From contig JAVTLE010000005.1 in NCBI GenBank assembly GCA_033439295.1, forward strand, positions 2,220,501 to 2,284,500: a DNA stretch of 64,000 bases. The letters run 5' to 3'. Positions 42,825-54,663 of the stretch are shown piece by piece (positions within the stretch are counted from its first letter, which is position 1; every line of letters begins with the position of its first letter). The DNA comes from Deuterostichococcus epilithicus (Eukaryota; Chlorophyta; Trebouxiophyceae; Prasiolales; Stichococcaceae). The position numbers were made by a program, and so were the translations under genes. The notes under the pieces were generated by a model. It did no database searches and was not told the origin of the DNA. It worked only from the letters and a program-made list of their open reading frames with translations.

Positions 42825-45800
42825 ATGCTTCAGGGCAGCAGGGCATCCACCCCATCCGCAGCGTCCCATGCGTCACATGGGCTACTGCAGCGTGGCCATG
42901 CAGGCAACCGCACCAGCCCAGGCCGCAGCAGCCAGGCGCACGTGCGGCAACATCGTGCAGCAGGTCGCGCGGGGGTGCGCACGGCAGCCACCGCATCGTC
43001 CAGCGGCATTCAGGCAGAGAGTGACATGAACAGCACGCATGCCGCTGCAGCAGCGAATGTCTCAGCGGCAGGGGCTACGGCAGACGGCGCGGATGGCGCA
43101 GAGGCCGCGAGTGGGATGGCAGAAGCAGACCGGCAGCCGCCCGCAGATGGCAAGGTCACGGTCGCAGCCATCGACATAGGCACAAACAGCTTTCACCTGG
43201 TGGTGGTGGCCTTGAAAGGAAAGGGGCGACTGGAGGTCATCGATCAGGTATGTGCCTTCTCGCCCCAGGAGGGCCTGCCCACTTCGCAGCCGACAAACCC
43301 GCCACTGCACCGTGGAAGTGTCCGCTGCTGGCAGACTGTGCTCACCGTCCAAGGCTCGCTGCCACCGTCCGCTCTCTTTTTATGCATGTTGGGGCGGCAG
43401 GCCGTCTGTGGCTCTCAGCGGCCTGAGCGCATCGCACGTGCAGATGAAGGAGGGAGTACGGCTGCTGAGCGGCGGCGGCCGCTTCAACCTCATCACCTCG
43501 GACGGCGTGGAGGAAGGAATTCGTGTGCTGAAGCGCTTCCAGCAGGTGGCCGCCACCCGCAAGGCCAGCCTGCGAGCCGTGGCCACCTCTGCAGTGCGCG
43601 AGGCGCGAAACGGCACCACGTTCGTGCGCCAGGTCAAGGTGGGCACCGCTCCACCTCCTGATTCGATCTGTGATCGAATGTACTCAGCGAATGGCGGCGG
43701 GTCCGCCCGGCCACGCGTGCACCGTGATGCCTGTTGTCCAGTGACTTCGCATCCTGTGTCGCACCTTGACAGTTGAGGACAAAAGGTAATGCGTTCAGAG
43801 TCGCCCCGCAACTGCCCGGCCCGCAGGAGCGCCTGGGAATGGACGTGGAGGTTATTCCCGGTTTTGAGGAGGCCAGGCTGATCTACCTGGGCGTGTTGCA
43901 GGTCAGCTGGCCAACACTGGCCAAATTTAGGCCAATTTGGTGCTCTAAACCAAGTTGTTGCCACTGCTCTGGCTCACGCCGCTTCTGCAGCCTCCCTTGG
44001 GCCTTGTAACAAATGACGGCTGCTACACATGACTGTTGACTTCAGTTTGGCTTCACTGATTGTCCGTGCCGCCTCCCACTCATGTGAGTCGGTCTGACAA
44101 TACTCCCCTGTGACCGTGTGCCTCCCCTGTACACAGGCGCTGCCAATCTATGACAAGCTTGCTCTCACAGTGGACATTGGCGGTGGCAGCACCGAGATCG
44201 TGCTGGGCCTCGATGGGCAGGTACATGGCGGCTTTTCAGCGGCCGCCACAGCTGCAAGATCAGACGTCTAGGGTCCTGACACGAGTGCCCTTCTGCTCAA
44301 GACAGAATGTGGTGGTCATGCCTGACAGCTGTCGTGTTCCTGCAGCCACTCTACACAGCCTCAATGCGCCTCGGCCACCTACGCCTGCAGGCGAGCTCCC
44401 AAGCCCTAAGCTTTTTAGCTCCCATTGGGCCAATGCTACTTGGCGTCCCAGCATGACGACAACCGGGCTGGCGCTGCTAATCGAACTCACTACACAGACG
44501 TGTGCACACCAAGCTGTAATCATTAGCACCTAGACACCCAGACGCCACGCTGCGAGGGTGAGGGGAAGGCTGGGGCTGCAGCAACTTCGAGAGGCCACAC
44601 CACAGCGGCTCAGAAAGTCATGTGTGCAGCGGTGCAGGACCGCAGCTTCCCAGGGCTGCTGGAGGACGGGGATTTCACCCAGGAGCAGGTGGAGGACTGT
44701 CGCAGGTTTGTGCGGTCGGCCCTCGCGGAGGCCGGCGTCGTGGCCGAAATCGCGGACAAGTCGCCGCCGGGGCGCACCTTCGAGGTCGCGGCCGGCTCGT
44801 CAGGTGGCCGGCCCCGCCTCGCCTTGCCGCCTGCAGCGGGGTTGCTGAGGCCGGCCACTGTGGTGTGCTGGGTCAAGCTTTAAGTTGTTGGATGCAATCC
44901 AGGCTATGCACAATCACGGTTTTGTGCTGCAAGTATGAGAGAAAGGAGGTTCTCGGGCGGCAGCAGCAGATCTAGTGCTGTCTTCTGCGTTGTTGACTCG
45001 GAGAGGTTCCCACTGCAGGCACCATCGAGACAGTGGCAGCTCTGGCGCTGGGCACATCGCAGAGCGACACAGCGGGTGCCGGCAGCGACGACGGCACCAG
45101 CGTGCGCGACATGCACTTCTCGGTAGAACAGATGCGGCGGGCGGTGCGGGCGCTGCTCAAGACGAGGACGCGGGAGGCGCGACTGAAGCTGCCCGGCATG
45201 CAGGTCCGACCACAGCACAACGCATGCTGCGTCACCATGGACCACTGCTGCGGGCACCCGTCTGTCCGCAGAGGCCCCAGGTGCAGAGTGTTGCGGCAGC
45301 CATCGCATGCGGCGCAGCCAGCACCAGCACGACAGAGTCGCCTGTCGGGGTTCCGGCACCCATCTCGAATGCGGCTGTGCATGGCCTGCAGGCCAGGCGA
45401 GTGGACGTGGTGGTGCCTGGAGCTGTGCTGCTGGACGAGATCTTCACGGCGCTCAAAATCACTGACATGCGCGTGTCGCCCTTCGCGCTGCGGGAAGGCG
45501 TCCTGCAGGTGGCCTCCTTGGCCGCTCGCTGCTCCACTGTCAAAAAATACCTGGGGCCGCTCTGCGGGAACGCCGCCGCCAGCAAAGGACAAGAAGGCTT
45601 CCAGATGCCTCCAGGCCGCTGTGGACGCAGCGAACCTGCCTCAACACTTGATGCTGCAGCACTTGGTTCCACAGCTGCGCTCAGTCTCCCGCCGCCCCGT
45701 GCTGCAGGACAGCCTCATGCGGCGCGGGTATGCGCCGACGCCTGACATCCGGCGGGCGTCCATCCTGCACCTCGCATCGCGCTTTGACATCGAGCAGCGG

Positions 45801-47369
45801 TGAGCAGTGCGGTTTGGTCAAGTGCAACAAACCAATTTCTGCTAATCAAGATCAGAGGGACTGCAAGGGTTTGCACCCACGCATGCCCACACATCTGCCT
45901 CAGGCTTCTGCAGCCTCGTTACGCACAGCTTCTGTCTTCCTTGCAGCATGGCGTCAGCGCTGCACTCGGCGCAGCTGGCGCGGCAGCTGCTGCAGGGGCT
46001 GCAGGCGGGCAGCGCCGCGTCGCCCGCTGCTGCAGCGCTCTCCCCAGATGACCAATTCCTGATGGAAGCAAGCGTGACGCTTCACAGGCGCGCCAAATGA
46101 CCCCCTTTACCTACAGGCTGTGGCTCAAGTGTCGGCCCGATGACTGAGGTTACACGATGACACTGCTGTCGGGCGCCGCATCATCACAGTGGTCGAGAAC
46201 CCTGAGCTTTCTGGCAACCTGTGTTTCGTTGAAACTCCAACTCTTTGCGAACCCAGTAGTGATGTGGAAGCGCCACTGTCGTGTGTGCAAATGCGCAGTG
46301 TGGGGCTTTTTGTGTCGCATGCTGGGCACCACAAGCACGCGGCGTACATCATCCGCAACAGCGAGCACCTGCTGGGCTTTGCGCCCGCTGAGGTGGAGCT
46401 CATCGCCCTGCTGGTGCGCTTCCACAGGTGAGCGCGTGCACTGGCCTGCGGGCATGATCCATAGTGTCAACAAAGCGGCTGTGACCCTCTGCGCGGAATC
46501 TGTGCGACGCCAGCAGCGCCTGCTACCGGCGCCGGCGAGCCTCAGCAGCAGCTGGGGCTGGCAAACAGCTGGCAGTGCCTCGCAGCATATCCCGTGGCGG
46601 TCAGCCTGGTTGAAATTTAGTCACAGGAAAATCAACTGCAGCTGCCAGCCTGCTGCTGCGGGCTGCGTCAACTGAAGCTGGCCGTGCTGATGTGGCTGCC
46701 TTAGCACTGTGGCCTCACTGCACAACCGGCCTGGTGTGCTAGATCGTCAAAGCCAATACTCTCTTGTATAGTGTTGGACACGAACATGCCTGCAGGAGGA
46801 AGCCGCCGAGCGCCAAGCACGAGGAGGTGGCAAAGCTGCAGCCTGAGGCATTTGACAAGCTGCGGGCGCTGGTGGCAATCAGCCGGATGGCGATAGCCCT
46901 GGAGCGACGTAATACCGGCGGCGCCGTCTCCCGTGTGACTGTGCTGCAGGACAAGTCATCCATCGTGTTGGTCGTCTGTCCCGCCGCTACAGAAAACGGT
47001 GTGCGCAACTGGGCATCGCACATTCGAGCGCCTGCCAATGTCACCAGCCGTGCTTCACTACCCCACATGAGATGAGGATAACGCTGCGCTGTTGCGTGTG
47101 GAAATGGGCCTAGAAGGCAGCGCTGCACATCTGAGTTGAGCAGCCACAAGGACGCTGACTGTACGGTGCGGATGGCTAAGGGTGCCGCGGTTTCCATGAG
47201 CGCAGGCGGCGTCGCAGACATATCTCTGGAGCTGTGGGCGCTGCGGCAGGAGCTGCCCTACTTTGAGAAGGTCTTTGGACGCTCCTCACAAGTTGTGGAG
47301 GGATGCGGGGATACGGACGATATGATGGACGACATAATTTCGAGCCTCGACACCGCGGTCAACAGGTGA
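42825..47369 (+). CDS. Exopolyphosphatase / pppGpp phosphohydrolase (Ppx/GppA) with C-terminal HD-like domain
   Basis: Thirteen exons: 42825-43247, 43444-43638, 43827-43901, 44137-44220, 44346-44390, 44614-44803, 45019-45203, 45392-45508, 45708-45799, 45947-46087, 46299-46427, 46796-46998, 47206-47369; 680 aa. About 110 residues of transit-like, Ala/Ser-rich sequence precede AAIDIGTNSFHLVVV. Then come SGGGRFNLITSDGVEEGIRV, ATSAVREARNG, LTVDIGGGSTEIVLG, ASMRLGHLRL and GSSGTIETV, the ASKHA nucleotide/phosphate-binding blocks of Ppx/GppA. The C-terminal helical part has VGLFVSHAGHHKHAAYIIRN, an HD-like motif. The enzyme hydrolyses polyphosphate or (p)ppGpp; plastids use the latter in the stringent response. 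Two introns (after 44390 and 46087) start with GC, and one of them follows a 45-nt exon carrying a core motif. Confidence 0.92.
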
Positions 47370-47978
47370 TTCGGGTGGCGGATGCGCACTTGCGGCACTT
47401 TCTGGAAAAGGGCATGATGGTATTATAGCACTGAGGGCAGGCACCTGGGCGGCTTTTCATGGAGAGAACAAGTCTGACTGTTGTAGGTACCTAGTCGTGC
47501 GGCATCTTGGTTTGTGATTTGCTCTTCGAGGTTGTGACAGGCGCGGGCAGAGGAAATGGTCTAGGTGGTAGCGGTCAGTTTTGCAAAGCTGGCTACCTAC
47601 GCCCGAGAACGCCTTCTGCAAACGTCGAAGACGATGCCTCACGGTCATGGCTTTGTTCGATCGTGTCCAGGATGTCTCCACTGCACCCCGTGTTGCAGTT
47701 GTCACGGCCGTGCCTGTACGTCGCCTTTCGACTTAGACATCAGCGGCACGCTGCTTCTGCTGCTGGCACCCAAACTTCAGGGTGCGATGGCTGGCGCAAT
47801 ACCATTGCGTGATACCAGGTAGCTGGTCACACGAAACCCATATCACGTGCCGCATCCCGCCTCCTCATGACAGAGCCGCATCTTCGCCCCAGCTGCGCAG
47901 CGCCAAGGCCAGCTTCCACCCGCAGCGACACATGGCATGCCGCCACCACCGTCCGCTGCCACCGCCGCCCAGCAGGCG
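47370..47978. other. Convergent 3' interval
   Basis: About 610 bp of presumed 3' UTR between Ppx/GppA and the CCCH gene; nothing else recognised. Confidence 0.4.
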
Positions 47979-49856
47979 CTAGTCGAAGGCGGTCTCGAAC
48001 TCGGCCAGCTCCTCGTCAAAGTCGGTGGCCTTGTTGGCGCCGCCAGAGGCCGGCAGCTCATCCAGCGCAGCGTCCTCCACGTCGGCGTCCAGGTCCAGGT
48101 CGTTCTCAAAGTCGTCCTCCGCGTCGTCGATGCCCTCCACGTCCCACTTGAACTGCAAGGCAGCAGGTGGGACTCGTTCAGCAACACAAGTTCGTGTCCC
48201 TCCCTCGACAACCCCAGCTTGGGTTTTCTCCCCGGGAATCGAGTTGCCGCTGGCCGGGCAACGACTGCCCATCGCATGGCCATGCCCTGCATCACACAGC
48301 AACAGAAGTCCCACGGCCCAGCTGCACTCGGGCAGGCATCGGAGCGGCCACACACAGAAGTGTGAGGGCAGTGAGGCGCGCAAGATGAAAAATCCTCCGC
48401 GCACCTCGGAGGAGCCGACAGCCAGGCTGTCCAGCTGCTTGCCGGCCGCTGCCCTCGCCGCGGGCGCGGCCGACTTGGCGGCGGCTGCCGCCGATTCCGA
48501 GGCTGCCGCGCCAGCGGGGCGCGCTTTCAGCTTGGCTGCCGGCGCAGGCTGCGGCGCCTTCGGCGCCGCAGCTGTGGACGGTTTTGCGGGGACTGCCGTG
48601 CGTGGCGCTGAGCTGGCGCTGGCAGCCGACAGAGACGCTGCTGGCCGCTGCTGTCCTGGCGCCGGGATCGGTGCGAACTTCCGTGCCTGTGTCCGTGAAA
48701 GCCAGTCTTCAGTCGGACATGCCCAAATCGTCCGCAGAGAGGCCTGAGCTTGCACGGAGCAGCGCACAGGTGGTCGCAAACCACACTGCTGGTGACCTCT
48801 GACACAGAAATTGGGCGCACCGGTCGTGCGTGCTCGGCAGCTGCTGGGGTGCTTGCAGGCGCGGCTGCTGAGGTCCGCGCCGACGATGGCAGCGGCTTTG
48901 CAGCGGCCGCCTGTTCTCGCTCCTGCGATCAGCAACACACGATCGATTAATGCGTGCTGAGAGCGATGCAGGAATGCCACAACATATGCTGCGACGGCAA
49001 GTCTGTTTGAGACGCAGGCTTTCAGGTCCTGAACGCACTGTAATGTAAGTTAGAGACAAGGGCCCCACCTTGCGGAGCTCCTCCCTCGACTTTGGAGGTG
49101 CAAAACCGCCAGCCGCCTTGGGCGCCTGCTGCTGCACCGGCCTCTCTGCGCCCTGTTCGGAGGCAGCGCACGCGCGTGTCAGTCCCATTCGAATGTCTCG
49201 CAAGGTGTGCATGATCTGCCACCCCACAGCAGGATATGGACAGCAAGGAATGGAAGAATGGGGCTCACCCCGAGGGGGGCAGCATCTGCGAGCGACGGCC
49301 GCATGGCGGCGACCTTGGGTGCGCTGCCATGCTCCTGCAGCCTCAACGGCACTGAGGGCCTGGCTGCTGTCGCTGCTGCCGCCGCCACGCCGCTGCTGCC
49401 GCGCCGTAGAGGCGCCTCTCGCAGGCTGCTTGATGCGGTGACGATCCTGTCCGCCTGCCGAGGCTGCGCTGCAGCTGGCGCAGTAATTGTGCGCGCCCTC
49501 TTGGCCGCATTCTGAGGCGCCTCCTCCAGCGTCAGAGGAACCTGCGGTACAGGAAGCTCAGCCAGTGATGAACGATTGGCTGTTGTAATTTGATATTTGG
49601 GGCCGGCAAGTGCAGATGTCGCTCCGAATGTTGTCGCTCTGAACGAAGACGGCACCAGCGGGGTTCCTTCGCGAGTGTGAACACTGTACACAAGAGTGCG
49701 CTGCAGTGTGCAGTCGGGTTAGGCAGGGAGACTGTCTGGCAGGGGCTCACTGTGCGGCCGGGCGAGGGGCGCTTGCCCGTTTGCTGCTGCCTGTCGTTGC
49801 GCTCGCTGCTGCCGCCGCGCGTCAGCCGCTTCGGCGCTGCGCCCTCCCGCTGCTGC

Positions 49857-49893
<37 letters not shown>

Positions 49894-51709
49894 CGTCCCC
49901 CAGCTTAGGTCCCAGCCGGTCCAGCACAGAGCGCCGCTTGGGCGGCTGTGGCGACGGCACCTCCACCGACACTGCGCCTGCCCCATTGCTCCTACGCGGC
50001 TGCCACTCGCCCTCGTCCCTGCACACAGCATCACCTGCCGTTGAGTGGTGGGATGACCCCGACAGGTTTGAGTGCCGATGGCTGCAGCATCTTGCACAGC
50101 ATGGACAGGAGGCGACAGTCTGCAACCAAGGTCAGGCATGAGCAAGTGTCCCGAGGACAGTCTGTGACGACGCATGCTAGTTTCGCATGCTGTGTCTTCA
50201 CTTTACTGAAGGACGCACACCTCCATTCCTGTGGATGATGTTGCAGGCCGGGCCCGCGATCAGCGCGCCTGGCGTCCTGCACAGGCTGAGCAGCAGCGCC
50301 CCACCCAGGCCGAGCATGCCCCCAGTCACGGGAGCGGTCATTGCTGGAGCTGCTTGCGGCTGCAAAGCCGCCACGGCCGCCGACAAGGCCGCCTCCGAGG
50401 CCGCTGCTTCCGCCGCCGAAGCCGTTTCCAAAGACGCCGTCGCCAAATGCTGCGGCTGCCGTGGGCCGCTGCTGTTGCGACTGCTGCGCGAGCCGCCCAG
50501 GCGCCTGCTGCGGCCTCTGTGCCGGCACGCCCACTCGCGCCGCCTTTGGCGACTCGAGCTGCACCATGAGGTTGTCATCGGCAGGCGGGCGAGGGAACGA
50601 TGGCCGCGGGAAGACCGGCCGCGGGCCGCTGGCCTCGAGCGGCCTGCTGAGCTTCTCCTCGACAGTGGCTGGCTGCTGCGCGGCAGGCTGCGACGCCGCC
50701 TTGCTCTGCAGGCCACCAACAGTACGCTGTCAGTGAGGTGTCCACCTTGCCAGGACAATTGAAAATTGTCAGCCACCATGGTGGGAGTCAGACTCTCTCT
50801 GAGACGAAGTGTGGCGGCATGGGCTGCGGAAGGAAGCAGACCAGCAGAATGATGAGTGGACGCACCGGGTCGTGGCGGAAGGGGCAGGCTGCACCCGCTC
50901 TGCACTGGCCGATCAGAAAGTAGCGGCAGTCTACAGCGGCTGGATCCTGCGTCGCCTGCGGCCGGCTGCCGAGGGCTGCCTGCATCTTCGTGCGCTTGGC
51001 CTGCGGGTAGGCGTCCCTCTAATTCCAACGCGAAGGTGAGGCCCAAGTGGCAGCCTACGCATCAATGCAGGGTGCGAGCTAGATGCTACAATCAGTGCAA
51101 CCTCACACAACCCACCTCATCGTGTGCAAAGGGGCAATTTGGGTTCTTGCAGGAGCCTTGGAGGAAGAATCTGCAGTCCTGGAACTGCCGTAGGTCCATG
51201 TCCGCGGTCTCCTGCAAGCAGGGCTTCATCTCACTCTAAGTTTAGCAGGTTTGCCAACAGACGCATCTGGCAAGGAAAAGCCCTGTTGTCCGTCAAGCGA
51301 CTCGCACTGATCTGTACACCACGCACCTCGTCGTCGCTGAAGGCCAGCTGAGGGCGGTCTGCGCAAGGAAGCAGGTTGTCGTCTCAGCAGTGTGCCCTCA
51401 GTCGCTCCATCCGTTGCAGGCCAGGTCCGAGCATGACCGCCAGCGGAGGTCCCGGCGCCTCGTTGCCTTCGCGATCGAGCCGCGCTTGACGCTGCAGCCA
51501 AGCTGACGCGGCGCTGCCGGAGCTTCGGCAGGCCGGGCACTGGCTGTGCTGTGCGAAGCAAGAGCGGGCTGCTGCCGCTGGCTGGCCCCTCGACCTCGAG
51601 AAGCCCGACTGCTGGATCCGGCTGGGGATGCGATAGAGACGGCGGGCGCACGCTGCCACGAACAGACACACTCAACCACAGACAAACCCCCCACGACAAC
51701 AACATCATC
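47979..51709 (-). CDS. CCCH zinc-finger protein (ZC3H11A / plant C3H-like)
   Basis: About eleven exons, ending with TAG at 47979. Two closely spaced C3H1 fingers lie in the N-terminal third: DCRFFLQGSCKNPNCPFAHD and DCRYFLIGQCRAGAACPFRH. The rest is low complexity: a Gly/Phe-rich segment (GVFGNGFGGGSSGLGGG), a RSVLDRLGPKLGDEQ segment followed by polyglutamine, Ala/Lys/Pro-rich stretches, and a strongly acidic C-terminus (FENDLDLDADVEDAALDELP ... EFETAF). Two or three such fingers with RSVLDRLG and an acidic tail recall ZC3H11A-type mRNA-export factors, which bind RNA in the nucleus. The first exon is uncertain: phase requires an upstream exon ending GTSAG, whose first in-frame ATG pair is at 51704-51709. 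The intron after 50269 starts with GC. Middle exon junctions in the repetitive part are less certain than the fingers and the tail. Confidence 0.75.
49858..49891 (-). repeat. CAG trinucleotide repeat encoding polyglutamine
   Basis: About eleven CAG codons in a row (CTG on the plus strand) inside the CCCH-protein exon that carries the RSVLDRLG segment. Confidence 0.95.
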
Positions 51710-52050
51710 TCAACACTGGAGCAAGCTTGACAGGCAGGCCCAGCCCCCGCCCCCGATATACACCCACAGCTGACGCGTACCTGTGTCTCTGACGGCGGCG
51801 ACTGTGCAATCTGAGGCAACAGCAGGACCGCTCAGCTCTACTCGCAAGTTCGCAGCTCGGGGAAGGTTGCCTTCTGAGTGTCCTGCCCGGGTTTAGCTGC
51901 CACCGCTGCACGCTGCACCGCGCTTCGCAACGCGTTGAACAACCGCACAGCGCCGATAGATTGGTTGCTTTGCTTTGTCCGTCACACCTAGCTCACCTGC
52001 TCAGCCTTTGCAGCCATTGATTGCGTGTCGGAGTGAGTTGGTCCCATCCA
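51710..52050. promoter_or_regulatory. Divergent interval between CCCH and uL3 genes
   Basis: About 340 bp, presumed shared promoter. Its left boundary depends on the uncertain start of the CCCH gene. Confidence 0.35.
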
Positions 52051-54011
52051 ATGGCCTTCCGTGTCGGCACCTCGAGGCTCGCGGCACTGCTTACGCAGGC
52101 CAGTCACACCTTGTCTGCTCACCAGCCATCGTTTGCTGCATCAGCTGCGCCGTGCACAGTTGCTGCGGGCCTCGCAGGTGCGTGCTCGATCCGCCTTGGT
52201 CTGCGTTTTTGCCTTGCACCAGATTGCATGCCTTCGACGATCGCTTGATTTCACACGTCTCTGTCAACATCTCGCAGGCGGCCGCGTGGTGCAGCAGGTG
52301 CGGTGGCTGGCGCAACCGGCGCTGGCAGAGTCAGAGGATGATGAGGCAGCGGCCGCCGCAGCATCGAGCGAGTACCCACGCCGCACCGGCGCCATCGCCG
52401 TGAAGGTCGGCATGACGCAGGAGTGGGACCAATGGGGCGTGCGGCTCCCGCTGACCATCCTGTGGCTGGACGACTGCCAGGTGGACGGATGTCTCGGCTG
52501 ATGGATGTACAGAGCATGTGCTGCTGTGCGCCGAACGAACTTCTCCGTGCCCAGCAACGTTCACATCGTCTGCGGAGAACAGCAGGTGCTCTGTGCCATA
52601 ACCCCCCACGAGCTGCCTCGTCTGGTGCAGCTGCGTGTCTCATGCTTGCCGTGCGTGGAACAATTCGGCATTCCTGCTGGTGCCAGGTGACGCAAGTGAA
52701 GACGAGGGACAAGGAGGGCTACACGGGCCTGCAGCTGGGCGCCGGCAGCAAGAAGGAGAAGCAGGTCACGGGCAGCCAGGCGGGGCACTTCAGGGCGGCG
52801 GGCGTGCCGATCAAGCGCGAGGTCGCAGAGTTCCGCGTGTCACAGGTGCGCCTCAATGCTCCGGTGGCCTGCTCTGTGCTCAACGCCAGAGTGCCCGGCA
52901 TCATCAGACGGCCGTGCGCGGCAGGCGCCATCTCCTGCAGGTCTTTGGTTGTCGTCCCTGGCAGTCCTTGGCATGTGCATGCGGCTCCTTCCAGATGCAA
53001 CTGTGGGACCTGGTGACGAACACACATTTGCCTTCGCATATCAGCTGGGAGGCCCTGCTTGTAATGGTATGGAGACCCTCGCCATGTGCCATTGCTAGGC
53101 CAGCCTCCTTGTATCACGTGCACAACTTCCAAGTTACAAAACCAAGTTGAGAGGCCGCTGTTCGTCCCTGCACAGGGCGGCCTGCTGCCGGTCGGCACAG
53201 AGATCAGCGCTGCGCACTTTGTGCCGGGCCAGTATGTCGACGTCACAGGCACCACCATCGGCAAGGGTTTCCAGGTGGGTGAATATCGGTACAGCTCTCG
53301 CTGTGGGAGTTCGTAGCCACGATCCAGCAAAAGCTCCCAGCGTCATCTACCCACATTATGGCATACTTTTGACTCGACCACAAGCAATGGATGCGCTACT
53401 CTTCTCTCGAATGGCTTTCAGGGCGTCATGAAGCGCTTCGGCTTTGCGGGCGGGCCCGCTACTCACGGCACGAGCAAGGCGCACCGGCTGCGCGGCTCCA
53501 CCGGCCAGTGCCAGGACCCGGGCAAGGTGTGGCCGGGCACGCCGATGGCCGGCCGCATGGGCGGCAAGCGGCGCACGCTGCTGTCGGCCTGGGTGTACAA
53601 GGTGAGCATGCCAGCACTGCAGCCTCGCTTGGGGCGCACAGCAAGCTGTCCAGCGGTTCATGCACCGCCTCACTGTCCGTGCCACCTGACATCATATCGC
53701 CTGAACCCGCCGCATGGCAGCTGTCAGCGCCTTCACGCAACAAGGAAAAGCAAACTGCCATGACATGTCTGCCTCTGTGCTCTCATCGCGCTTGGGTGCT
53801 GCACCGTCTGCAGGTGGACCCGGAGAGGAACCTGGTGTATGTGAAGGGGCAGGTGCCAGGGCACAAGGGCAACTGGGTGTACATGCGCGACGCGGTCTAC
53901 AAGACCGCCGAGCAGCAGCCACCGCTGCCGTGGCCGACCGCCGCGGCCGAGCAGCAGGCGGCGCCGCCGCCGGCGGCGTCGCCCGATCGCGTGGACCCTT
54001 ACGCGGGCTGA
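52051..54011 (+). CDS. Organellar ribosomal protein L3 (uL3), probably mitochondrial
   Basis: Six exons: 52051-52177, 52278-52480, 52687-52845, 53176-53274, 53422-53601, 53814-54011; 321 aa. A presequence-like N-terminus ([16 protein letters not shown]) precedes [20 protein letters not shown] and [17 protein letters not shown]. The diagnostic uL3 core follows: [68 protein letters not shown], and near the end [20 protein letters not shown]. uL3 binds 23S rRNA near the peptidyl-transferase centre. The bacterial-type sequence excludes the cytosolic L3. Mitochondrion rather than plastid is inferred from the N-terminus and the Pro-rich tail. It is co-oriented with the SRPBCC gene downstream. Confidence 0.93.
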
Positions 54012-54663
54012 GATGGGTGATTCTGCGGCGGCATGGCAGTCAGCGTGCTGGTGCGTACGCTCGCTGGTGCTGGCGGTGCAGGAGCCGGCGTGCGCAGGCC
54101 TGTAGCGCTAGTCAGCATCAGAGATCGAGGGACGAGAGCAGGGAAGGGTCACTTCATTGTTTGATGCGATGCCCGCTGTCAGGATCTCCGGCTGTTTTGC
54201 ATGGGTGCGGAGAGCTGCTGTACTGGCCTGATGCAATTTCACGACCTTGGAAGTGGAGCAGCACTGGAAGCACCTAGTGTGTTTGGTATCTCGCTACACT
54301 TTCGATTGTCTCCCCACAAGACGGTCACTGACAGTGACTGCGCCAGGAACCTGCACTGCTCACATGCGTGAGCATGTGTGCGTCCACGTCGAGGCGAAGC
54401 ATTTGCCAGTTTGCAGCCGGGCCGCCTATTCTGCAATCACAGCAGTAGTCGAGCTGCGCTGCAAGCCTGCATTCGTGACGGCCGCGACCCTTTTGAGAGT
54501 TTTACGCAAAGAAAACTGAATTCAACACCCATGCAATCCGTGAGGAGCACAGCTTTGCATCGACAACCTCTTGTTGCGCAGCAGACATGCGCACGAGCAC
54601 AGGTAAATACTTCAGATACATTCCTGGATGCAACAACCTCCTTTGCAGTTCAAGTGCTGAAAC
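54012..54663. other. Intergenic interval between co-oriented genes
   Basis: About 650 bp: uL3 3' UTR and SRPBCC promoter. No gene recognised. Confidence 0.4.
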
